Origin: Actinomycetota bacterium
Lineage (GTDB): Bacteria > Actinomycetota > Acidimicrobiia > IMCC26256 > PALSA-610
Length of the DNA: 7,287 nucleotides
Direction: 5' to 3'
NCBI GenBank assembly: GCA_030839105.1
Contig: JAUZEI010000442.1
Location: 1 to 7,287 of the forward strand
The notes under the pieces are model-generated. The model saw only the letters and a list, made by a program, of their open reading frames with translations. It was not told where the DNA came from and did no database searches. Made by a program: the position numbers and the translations under genes. Positions 1 through 4,953 of the stretch are shown here, one piece after another; the first letter of the stretch is position 1; every line of letters begins with the position of its first letter.

Positions 1-12
1 AGCCGGGCTGTT

Positions 13-40
13 GCGGCGTCGGCGTCGGCGTCGGCGTCGG
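13..40. repeat. short hexamer tandem repeat (CGGCGT)n
   Basis: Four perfect copies of CGGCGT run from 14 to 37, with partial copies on both sides. Read as protein it gives only Arg-Arg, Pro-Thr or Asp-Ala dipeptide repeats. It is either low-complexity DNA or the edge of a low-complexity protein segment reaching beyond the left end of the window. Confidence 0.8.
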
Positions 41-200
41 GATATTCGGGACGTGGCTTCGTGGAACAGTGCTGCGCGGAACATGCCGGCCTTTCTTTCG
101 CGCGCGCTCATGCGATCGCGATCTCGGGTGCTGCGAGACGCGGGTGCGGCCGGGGGCGCGTCGTGCGGTACACGAGCGCCGAGCCGCCGAACGGCGTCGG

Positions 201-346
201 TCAGGTGTTGTCGAAGTGCACGCGCGCGAGCGCGGCGAACTTCGTGGCTACGCGGTCGTACAGAGCTCGTCGTACGTTTCGCGCGTGAGCTCGCCCCAGG
301 TGTCGTTCACCAGCCGGGTTACAGCGATGGTGGGGGCGGGACGCAT
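201..346 (-). pseudogene. small frameshifted reading frame, unknown function
   Basis: I do not recognise this product. From an ATG at 346-344 the minus strand reads MRPAPTIAVTRLVNDTWGEL and continues to TRETYDEL, then hits a TAG at 248-250 (32 residues). From about position 263 the neighbouring frame takes over with YDRVATKFAALARVHFDNT and a TGA at 201-203. Third positions are G or C in about 85% of codons in the first part and in 18 of 19 in the second, as expected of real coding sequence here. One lost C (CTCCTG to CTCTG, around 261-265) would join the parts into a 48-residue protein reading DELLYDRV; a 2-base insertion would do so with one residue fewer. The second frame stays open and GC3-rich for about 30 more codons past the TGA, so more of the gene may be decayed. 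A good promoter lies directly upstream. A sequencing error is the main alternative to a broken gene. Confidence 0.4.
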
Positions 347-352
347 GCCGAC

Positions 353-381
353 ATCCTGCAGTGCAATACCCGACCCGTCAA
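353..381 (-). promoter_or_regulatory. sigma70-type promoter, probably leaderless
   Basis: On the minus strand TTGACG (381-376) matches the -35 consensus in 5 of 6 positions. After a 17-base spacer comes CAGGAT (358-353), a weak -10. Only six bases, GTCGGC, separate it from the ATG at 346, so transcription would start at or next to the start codon. That is the leaderless arrangement common in actinobacteria. No Shine-Dalgarno sequence is present. Confidence 0.45.
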
Positions 382-397
382 GTCATATTTGACTGAC
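377..397. promoter_or_regulatory. operator-like dyad overlapping the -35 box
   Basis: An AT-rich island in GC-rich DNA. AGTCA (381-385) and TGACT (390-394) form a perfect inverted repeat around TATT. A second GTCA (377-380) and a second TGAC (394-397) flank it, so each half carries the tetramer twice. It overlaps the -35 element of the promoter reading toward 346, as a repressor site would. The size and doubled half-sites would suit a TetR- or GntR-type dimer; the regulator is not in the window. Confidence 0.4.
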
Positions 398-641
398 GTG
401 ATTCTGGCTTGGTCATCGCGCGCGGCGGGTCCACCGCTTCGCACGCGCGTGACAGACGAGCCCAATCCGCCGCCGTCGGGGTACGACCGTCCGGCAGCGA
501 CATCCACCCTGGCCTGTTTCGACGCCGCCGCGTTCGATCGCTCGCAGCGACACCTCCACCTCGCGGCAACCGCCTACCTGCACGCCTGGTGGAATCAAGC
601 CGCGTGAGCGCGCCGGCTCGACGGCCGTCGGCTCGGTCGAG
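398..641. other. no convincing gene in this stretch
   Basis: Reading frames are open on both strands but rich in Arg and Pro, and none has a recognisable motif. The best candidate is a plus-strand frame from GTG at 449 to TGA at 607 (52 residues, ending in HAWWNQAA). Its third-position GC (about 79%) is below that of the confirmed genes and no ribosome site precedes it. I treat the stretch as intergenic. Confidence 0.4.
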
Positions 642-719
642 TCAGTTGCGATTCGGCCACAGATCGACGGGCCCGCCGACATAGCCACCGGCGGCGCGCA
701 TCGCCTCGCCCCAGGGCCG
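642..719 (-). other. in-frame coding-like extension beyond the TAG of the SCO6745-family gene
   Basis: Directly after the TAG at 720-722, in the same frame, 25 sense codons follow before a TGA at 642-644. They read RPWGEAMRAAGGYVGGPVD then LWPNRN. About 84% of third positions are G or C. Members of the SCO6745 family, as I remember them, continue past the 'LG...L' segment with 'LL.P...A...AG', and this stretch supplies just that ending. A single T-to-A change (TTG Leu to TAG) would explain the stop. Read through, the protein would have 304 residues. Confidence 0.6.
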
Positions 720-1556
720 CTACAGCTCGACCACCTCGTCGATATCGGCACCCAGCGCATCGAGCGCGGGAGTCATCGCCCGATCCGTCGACCGCTCGAT
801 GGCCTCTCGTTCTGCCCTTCCCGACTCCGAGAGGGTCTCGCCCTCGAGCCAGCCCCGCTCGTGCAACCGACCCGCGGCGGCGTCGAGCTCGGCGTCGTCC
901 CAGCCGCGCGTCCGTATGTACGTGCGGAGCGGCAGGCCCATGTACGCCTCGGTGAGCAGACCGATCTCGACCGCGTCGACGCCCGCGGTCGACCACGCGC
1001 ACACGTGCGCATCACCTCGGTGCTCGCGCAGCATGTCGCCGAGGTGGAACAGTCGCGTCCACGGGTCGGCCGGATCGTCCCACTGCGCGCGCAGGCCCGC
1101 GAACAACGGCCGACCGGGCTCGGCGAGAGGACCGACCGCCCGCTCGAGCAACGTCGCCGCACGTGTGACCTCGGAGCCCGCGGCTCCGCACACGCGTTCG
1201 AGTTGCGCGGCCGCGCCTGCGCGGCGGGCGGCGAAGATCGTGCGTGCGTCCGTCTTCGTCCAGCCGAACCGGACGCCGGGGACCACGACGGCAGGCTTGA
1301 ACACTCCAAAGGCCGCGGCAACGACCTCGGGCTCGACCTGTCCGAGCAGCGAACCGCGACTCGTGAAGTAGGCCGGACCGTCCGGAGCCGCGACGCCGTT
1401 GCCGAACGAACCCGGACTCGGATTGAAGCCGAGTTTCTCGTACGCCGCGTGGCACTCCGGCGAGAAGAACACCTGCCCGACGACGGGCTCGAGCGTGGCG
1501 GCGAGGGTGCGGGCCCGGCGCCGCAGCATCTCGTCGTTGGGTGCGGACGTTGTCAT
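720..1556 (-). CDS. SCO6745-family (SalK-like) protein, apparently truncated at its C-terminus
   Basis: The 278-residue product belongs by its motifs to the actinobacterial SCO6745/SalK-like family, whose biochemical role is not settled. Recognisable parts are an N-terminal [13 protein letters not shown] segment (22-34), FGVFKPAVV (83-91), the family hallmark [10 protein letters not shown] (176-185) followed by AGVDAVE (191-197), and a C-terminal half resembling a winged helix with RGW (217-219), [16 protein letters not shown] (233-248) and ERSTDRA (254-260). It has no signal peptide or membrane segment, so it is likely cytoplasmic. The ATG at 1556-1554 was chosen because the frame, though open further upstream, would otherwise run through the divergent amidase gene. 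There is no Shine-Dalgarno sequence, so it may be leaderless. The stop is a TAG after ...DEVVEL, but homologous-looking sequence continues in frame to 642. The gene is therefore probably cut short by a nonsense mutation or a sequence error. Family assignment is confident; function is unknown. Confidence 0.8.
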   Translation of the reverse strand: MTTSAPNDEMLRRRARTLAATLEPVVGQVFFSPECHAAYEKLGFNPSPGSFGNGVAAPDGPAYFTSRGSLLGQVEPEVVAAAFGVFKPAVVVPGVRFGWTKTDARTIFAARRAGAAAQLERVCGAAGSEVTRAATLLERAVGPLAEPGRPLFAGLRAQWDDPADPWTRLFHLGDMLREHRGDAHVCAWSTAGVDAVEIGLLTEAYMGLPLRTYIRTRGWDDAELDAAAGRLHERGWLEGETLSESGRAEREAIERSTDRAMTPALDALGADIDEVVEL

Positions 1557-1592
1557 CGCGGCAGTCTCGCGCACCACGTACGCTGCGCGTCC
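1557..1592. promoter_or_regulatory. 36-bp divergent start region
   Basis: Only 36 bases separate the start codons of the SCO6745-family gene and the amidase gene. Neither start has a Shine-Dalgarno sequence. Toward the amidase, TACGCT (1579-1584) fits a -10 (TANNNT) eight bases before the GTG. Toward the other gene, GAGACT on the minus strand lies six bases before the ATG and is a poor -10. I see no good -35 for either. Two overlapping leaderless promoters are plausible but weakly supported. Confidence 0.3.
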
Positions 1593-3014
1593 GTGACCGA
1601 CGAACTCGCGCTGCTCGACGCCACCGCCCAGGCGGCTCTCGTCGCGAACGGCACCGTCTCGGCACAGGAGCTCGTCGACGCGGCGATCGAACGTGTCGAG
1701 CGCGTCGATCCGCGCCTCAACGCCGTCATCCACCGGAGGTTCGATCGCGCCCGGGACGAGGCGCCCGCCGCGGCGGGACCGTTCGCGGGCGTGCCGTTCC
1801 TCGTCAAGGACGCGGTATGCCACACCGCGGGCGATCCGTACCACTGCGGGATGCGGGTGCTGAAGGACGCCGGATGGACGGAGCGGGAGGACACCTGGCT
1901 CGCGGCCCGTTTCCGCGCCGCGGGCTTCGTGTTCGTGGGAAAGACGAACACGCCCGAGCTCGCGACCAGCATCACGACCGAACCCCTCGCGTACGGTGCG
2001 AGCCGCAATCCCTGGGACGACACCCGCAGCACCGGCGGATCCAGCGGCGGTTCGGCCGCGGCCGTCGCCGCGGGGCTTGTCCCGGTCGCGCACGGCAACG
2101 ACATGGGCGGGTCGATCCGCTTCCCGGCGAGCATGTGCGGGATCGTCGGCCTCAAGCCCACCCGCGCCCGCACGACCCTCGGCCCCGACTTCGGCGAATA
2201 CTGGGGCCCCCTCACCCACGAGTTCGTGCTCACGCGTACGGTGCGCGACACGGCGGCCGTGCTCGACGCGGTCGCGGGTGCTGCACCCGGCGACCCGTAC
2301 ACCGCGCCCCCGCCGCAACGTCCGTTCCTCGACGAGGTGGGCGCCGACGCGGGACGCCTGCGCGTCGGCTATCGCACCGAGACTCCCGACGGCGAGGCAT
2401 CGAGCCCCGACGCGGTTCGAGCCGTGGAGACGACGGCGCGGCTTCTGGCCGACCTCGGTCACCACGTCGACGCGGCCGACATTCCCGCGCTCGACAACAC
2501 CTACAACCAGGGTTTCGTGACGGTGCTGGCGACCGCGGTGGCCCGCGACATCGAGCGTTGGAGCGCGCGGCTGGGCCGCGACATCACCGACGCGCTGGAG
2601 CCGGCGAACAGCCTGTTCGCGGCGATCGGATCACAGACCTCGAGCGTCGACTACGTCACGGCCATCGAGGCGCTCCAGGCGTGGACCCGGCGCGTCGCCC
2701 CCGGGTGGGTCGACAACGACAACCTCGTGGTGCCGACGAGTCCCGACGCGCCGGTGAAGCTCGGCGAACTCGCGCCCACCAACACGGATCCGGCCGTCGG
2801 CGCCCGCATGGGGCGGCTCGTCACCTTCTGCGCGCCCTTCGACGTGACCGGACAACCGGCGATGTCGCTGCCCCTGCACTGGAACGACGACGGGCTGCCC
2901 ATCGGCGTGCAACTGATCGCCGCGTACGGCCGCGAGGACGTGCTCCTGCGCGTGGCTGCGCAACTCGAGCAGGCCGCGCCGTGGGCCGAACGGCGCCCGC
3001 CGATTCACGCGTGA
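1593..3014 (+). CDS. amidase-signature hydrolase, NylA-like (6-aminohexanoate cyclic-dimer hydrolase family)
   Basis: A 473-residue amidase-signature enzyme that should hydrolyse carboxylic amide bonds in the cytoplasm (no signal peptide). The Ser-cis-Ser-Lys triad is complete: Lys72 in FLVKDAV, cis-Ser150 in TGGSSGGS and the nucleophile Ser174 in [13 protein letters not shown], followed by CGIVGLKPT. The 24-residue spacing of the two serines is the family norm. These three numbers equal those I recall for NylA of Arthrobacter, and the segment [12 protein letters not shown] is typical of that branch. NylA's substrate-binding Cys316 is not evident: residue 316 here by plain count is Val, although I could not align the region. 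Activity on nylon-type cyclic dimers therefore cannot be assumed; the substrate is unknown. The GTG at 1593 is chosen because family homology ([10 protein letters not shown]...[11 protein letters not shown]) begins right after it and the open frame upstream overlaps the divergent gene. A GatA subunit is unlikely, as no gatB or gatC is nearby. Confidence 0.93.
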   Translation: MTDELALLDATAQAALVANGTVSAQELVDAAIERVERVDPRLNAVIHRRFDRARDEAPAAAGPFAGVPFLVKDAVCHTAGDPYHCGMRVLKDAGWTEREDTWLAARFRAAGFVFVGKTNTPELATSITTEPLAYGASRNPWDDTRSTGGSSGGSAAAVAAGLVPVAHGNDMGGSIRFPASMCGIVGLKPTRARTTLGPDFGEYWGPLTHEFVLTRTVRDTAAVLDAVAGAAPGDPYTAPPPQRPFLDEVGADAGRLRVGYRTETPDGEASSPDAVRAVETTARLLADLGHHVDAADIPALDNTYNQGFVTVLATAVARDIERWSARLGRDITDALEPANSLFAAIGSQTSSVDYVTAIEALQAWTRRVAPGWVDNDNLVVPTSPDAPVKLGELAPTNTDPAVGARMGRLVTFCAPFDVTGQPAMSLPLHWNDDGLPIGVQLIAAYGREDVLLRVAAQLEQAAPWAERRPPIHA

Positions 3015-3025
3015 CGTGACCTCGA

Positions 3026-3043
3026 GCCCGGCACGCGCCGGGC
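3026..3043. terminator. hairpin between convergent genes
   Basis: GCCCGGC (3026-3032), loop ACGC, GCCGGGC (3037-3043) form a perfect 7-bp all-G/C stem. It lies in the 33-base gap between the amidase gene and the small membrane protein gene, which converge here. No T-run follows on either strand, so it would be a non-canonical, two-way terminator at best. Confidence 0.45.
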
Positions 3044-3047
3044 GCGA

Positions 3048-3347
3048 CTACTTGTTGAGGACGGCGCCCAGTCCGGCGATCATCACGAAGAAACCGACGA
3101 GCATGTACGTGACCGTGCGCGCCAGCGGGGCCTGCGGTAGATCGGTGTCGTCCGAACGGCGGTTACCGCGCACCGGGCTGCCCGGACGGCTGCGCGCGAC
3201 GGTCCGCCGCACGGCCGCTTCCGAGTCGGCCCGGCGCCGATAGAGCGCGTACGCATTGGCGACGAAGAGCGCGGCGCCGAGCACGAAGACGAGCTCGCGG
3301 AGCACCTCGTCGTAGAAGCTGCCCGAGTCGGCGAGGAACGGAACCAT
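3048..3347 (-). CDS. small two-helix membrane protein, unknown function
   Basis: I do not recognise a family. The 99-residue product has two hydrophobic helices: about residues 15-36 (LRELVFVLGAALFVANAYAL) and about 78-97 (TVTYMLVGFFVMIAGLGAV). The loop between them (37-76) is rich in arginine and is predicted cytoplasmic by the positive-inside rule, leaving both ends outside. The frame is open to an ATG at 3440, but that start would overlap nucS. The ATG at 3347 gives a compact protein starting MVPFLADSG and is preferred. There is no Shine-Dalgarno sequence; TAGCCT on the minus strand (3361-3356) is a TANNNT -10 eight bases before the ATG, so the transcript may be leaderless. It is divergent from nucS across 61 bases and convergent with the amidase gene, so it is probably transcribed alone. 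Third-position GC and the clear hydrophobic pattern support a real gene. Confidence 0.72.
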   Translation of the reverse strand: MVPFLADSGSFYDEVLRELVFVLGAALFVANAYALYRRRADSEAAVRRTVARSRPGSPVRGNRRSDDTDLPQAPLARTVTYMLVGFFVMIAGLGAVLNK

Positions 3348-3374
3348 CGGCGCCGAGGCTACCGGGACGCCCCG

Positions 3375-3402
3375 TTGGTCCACGGAGCGGGCGTGACAGA
3401 CT
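3375..3402 (+). promoter_or_regulatory. possible leaderless nucS promoter
   Basis: TTGGTC (3375-3380) resembles a -35. After 16 bases comes CAGACT (3397-3402), a weak -10. It stands exactly six bases before the nucS ATG, the same geometry as the promoter at 353-381 (CAGGAT, six bases, ATG). No ribosome site lies in the 61-base gap. The match is modest. Confidence 0.3.
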
Positions 3403-3408
3403 CGACTG

Positions 3409-4068
3409 ATGCGTTTGCTCCTGGCGCGGTGCTCGGTCACCTACGAAGGCCGGCTCGGCGCCCGGCTCGCGCCGGCGGTGCGGCTCGTCGTGTGCAAGGC
3501 CGACGGCTCCATCGCGATCCACTCTGATTCCAAGGCCTACAAGCCGTTGAACTGGATGAACCCGCCGTGCACGATCGAGGTGACCGACGCGGAGATCGTC
3601 GCCCGCACGCCCAAGGGCGAGACGCTGCGCATCGAGCTGCACGAGATCGTGCACGACGCGACCTTCGAGCTGGGCGACGATGCCGGTCTCGAAAAAGACG
3701 GGGTCGAAGCCGAGCTCCAACAGCTGATCGCGGCGCGCGTTGCTGCGCTGCGCGCCGACTTCACGTTGGTCCGGCGCGAGTTCCCGACCGACATCGGTCC
3801 GATCGACCTCTTGTGCCGCGACGGGGACGGGCGGGCGGTCGTCGTCGAGGTGAAACGGGTCGGCGACATCGCCGGCGTCGACCAGTTGTTGCGCTACCAG
3901 GCGCGCCTCGACCGCGACCCGCAATACGCACCGACCGTCGGTATGTTCGTCGCGCAGGTCATCAAGCCGCAGGCGAAGGTGTACGCCGAGAGCAAGGGCA
4001 TCGCCTGGGTCGAGATCAACCTGGAGCGGCTCCGCGGCGACCTCGATCCCGACCTCAAGCTGTTCTAG
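3409..4068 (+). CDS. nucS: mismatch-specific endonuclease NucS (EndoMS)
   Basis: NucS is the core of the non-canonical mismatch repair of actinobacteria and archaea, which lack MutS/MutL. The homodimer cuts both strands at mismatches such as G-T, G-G and T-T. The 219-residue length fits actinobacterial members. The N-terminal DNA-binding domain shows MRLLLARCSVTYEGRL, KADGSIAIH (30-38) and the hallmark KPLNWMNPPC (45-54), with Trp49 in the mismatch-recognition loop. The C-terminal PD-(D/E)xK nuclease domain shows LVRREFPTDIGPIDLL with Asp133, and VVEVKR with Glu147 and Lys149. The Asp-to-Glu spacing of 14 matches the archaeal enzymes. The protein ends in DLKLF, resembling the terminal beta-clamp-binding motif of mycobacterial and corynebacterial NucS, which couples it to the replisome. 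The ATG at 3409 matches the usual N-terminus. The end of purU's leader follows closely (27 bases), suggesting one transcript. Nothing is missing. Confidence 0.96.
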   Translation: MRLLLARCSVTYEGRLGARLAPAVRLVVCKADGSIAIHSDSKAYKPLNWMNPPCTIEVTDAEIVARTPKGETLRIELHEIVHDATFELGDDAGLEKDGVEAELQQLIAARVAALRADFTLVRREFPTDIGPIDLLCRDGDGRAVVVEVKRVGDIAGVDQLLRYQARLDRDPQYAPTVGMFVAQVIKPQAKVYAESKGIAWVEINLERLRGDLDPDLKLF

Positions 4069-4095
4069 AGGCTTCCGAACGCCGATTGAGAGACC

Positions 4096-4935
4096 GTGCG
4101 CGCCGTTCTCCTGCTCCAGTGCCCCGACCGACCCGGGATCGTTGCGACGGTCGGCGCGTTCGTCGCCGACGCGGGCGGCAACATCCTCGAGGCCGATCAG
4201 CACTCGGATCCGGCCGCGGGCCTGTTTCTGCAGCGGATCGAGTTCGACGTCGAGACGACTCGCGCGGAGCTCGCGCAGTCGTTCGCGCCGATCGCGGAAC
4301 GCTACGCGATGCATTGGAACGTGCACGATCTCGGCGAACGGCCGCGCGTGGCATTGCTGGTTTCGCGCCAGGGGCATTGCCTGGGCGATCTCCTCGTGCG
4401 CTTCCACCTCGGCGAGATCCCCGGCGAGGTCGCATTCGTCGCGTCCAACCACGAGTCGAACCGCGATCTCGTCGAGCGCTTCGGGCTTCCGTTTCACGTG
4501 CTCCGCGTGCCCTCCGGCGATCGCGACGCGCAGGAGCGGGCAATGGGTGCGCTCCTCGACGAACATCGCCCGGACGTCGTCGTGCTCGCGCGCTACATGC
4601 TCGTGCTACCGGCGTGGCTCGTCGAACCTTGGCAGGAACGGATGATCAACATCCATCACTCGTTCCTCCCGTCGTTCGCGGGCGCGCGCCCGTATTCGCA
4701 GGCTCACGAACGCGGGGTGAAGGTCATCGGCGCGACCGCGCACTACGTCACGGCCGACCTCGACGAGGGGCCGATCATCGCCCAGCAGGTCATGCCGGTC
4801 TCGCACCGCGACGACCCCGCGCGCCTCGAACGCCGCGGTCGTGATCTCGAAGCCGTCGTGCTCGCGGAGGCCCTGCGATTGCACCTCGAACACCGCGTCA
4901 TCGTGTACGGCCGCCGGACCGCGGTCTTCGACTGA
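4096..4935 (+). CDS. purU: formyltetrahydrofolate deformylase PurU
   Basis: PurU hydrolyses 10-formyltetrahydrofolate to formate and tetrahydrofolate. It balances the one-carbon pool and can feed formate to purine synthesis. The 279 residues match the family (E. coli, 280). An N-terminal ACT domain (about 1-80: CPDRPGIVATVGAFVADAGG, NILEADQH) is a regulatory domain. A formyltransferase-fold catalytic domain follows (from about 85: RVALLVS, GEVAFVASNHESNRDL, LARYMLVLP, INIHHSFLPSFAGARPY, ATAHYVTADLDEGPII). The Asn185-His187-Asp223 triad has the spacing of the PurN/PurU family (2 and 36). An in-frame TGA lies at 4087, so the GTG at 4096 is the only possible start; GAGAG just before it is a modest ribosome site. 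It lies 27 bases after nucS on the same strand, so co-transcription is likely, with no obvious functional tie. It is cytoplasmic, and no damage is seen. Confidence 0.96.
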   Translation: MRAVLLLQCPDRPGIVATVGAFVADAGGNILEADQHSDPAAGLFLQRIEFDVETTRAELAQSFAPIAERYAMHWNVHDLGERPRVALLVSRQGHCLGDLLVRFHLGEIPGEVAFVASNHESNRDLVERFGLPFHVLRVPSGDRDAQERAMGALLDEHRPDVVVLARYMLVLPAWLVEPWQERMINIHHSFLPSFAGARPYSQAHERGVKVIGATAHYVTADLDEGPIIAQQVMPVSHRDDPARLERRGRDLEAVVLAEALRLHLEHRVIVYGRRTAVFD

Positions 4936-4949
4936 CGCGGCCTTCCGCG
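4936..4949. terminator. short hairpin between purU and dnaB
   Basis: CGCGG (4936-4940), loop CCTT, CCGCG (4945-4949) form a 5-bp stem. It fills most of the 18-base gap between the stop codons of the convergent purU and dnaB genes. There is no T-run, so it is a weak candidate for a two-way terminator. Confidence 0.3.
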
Positions 4950-4953
4950 CGTA

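Noticed and set aside
108..200. Continuation of the minus-strand frame past the TGA at 201
   Set aside because: Open and GC3-rich, but Pro/Arg-heavy, without a start codon of its own or a recognisable motif; mentioned only as possible further decay of the broken gene.
449..607. Plus-strand 52-residue frame starting GTG and ending HAWWNQAA
   Set aside because: Third-position GC is about 79%, below the real genes; there is no ribosome site, clear promoter or recognisable motif.
11..607. Long plus-strand frame of 198 codons at the left edge
   Set aside because: Arginine-rich with a poly-Arg start created by the hexamer repeat; it runs across the promoter and the better-supported minus-strand frame.
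861..1592. Upstream extension of the amidase frame
   Set aside because: It is antisense to the SCO6745-family gene, and amidase homology starts at the GTG at 1593.
1557..2465. Upstream extension of the SCO6745-family frame on the minus strand
   Set aside because: It lies antisense to the amidase gene; the composition changes to Arg-rich shadow sequence and family homology begins at 1556.
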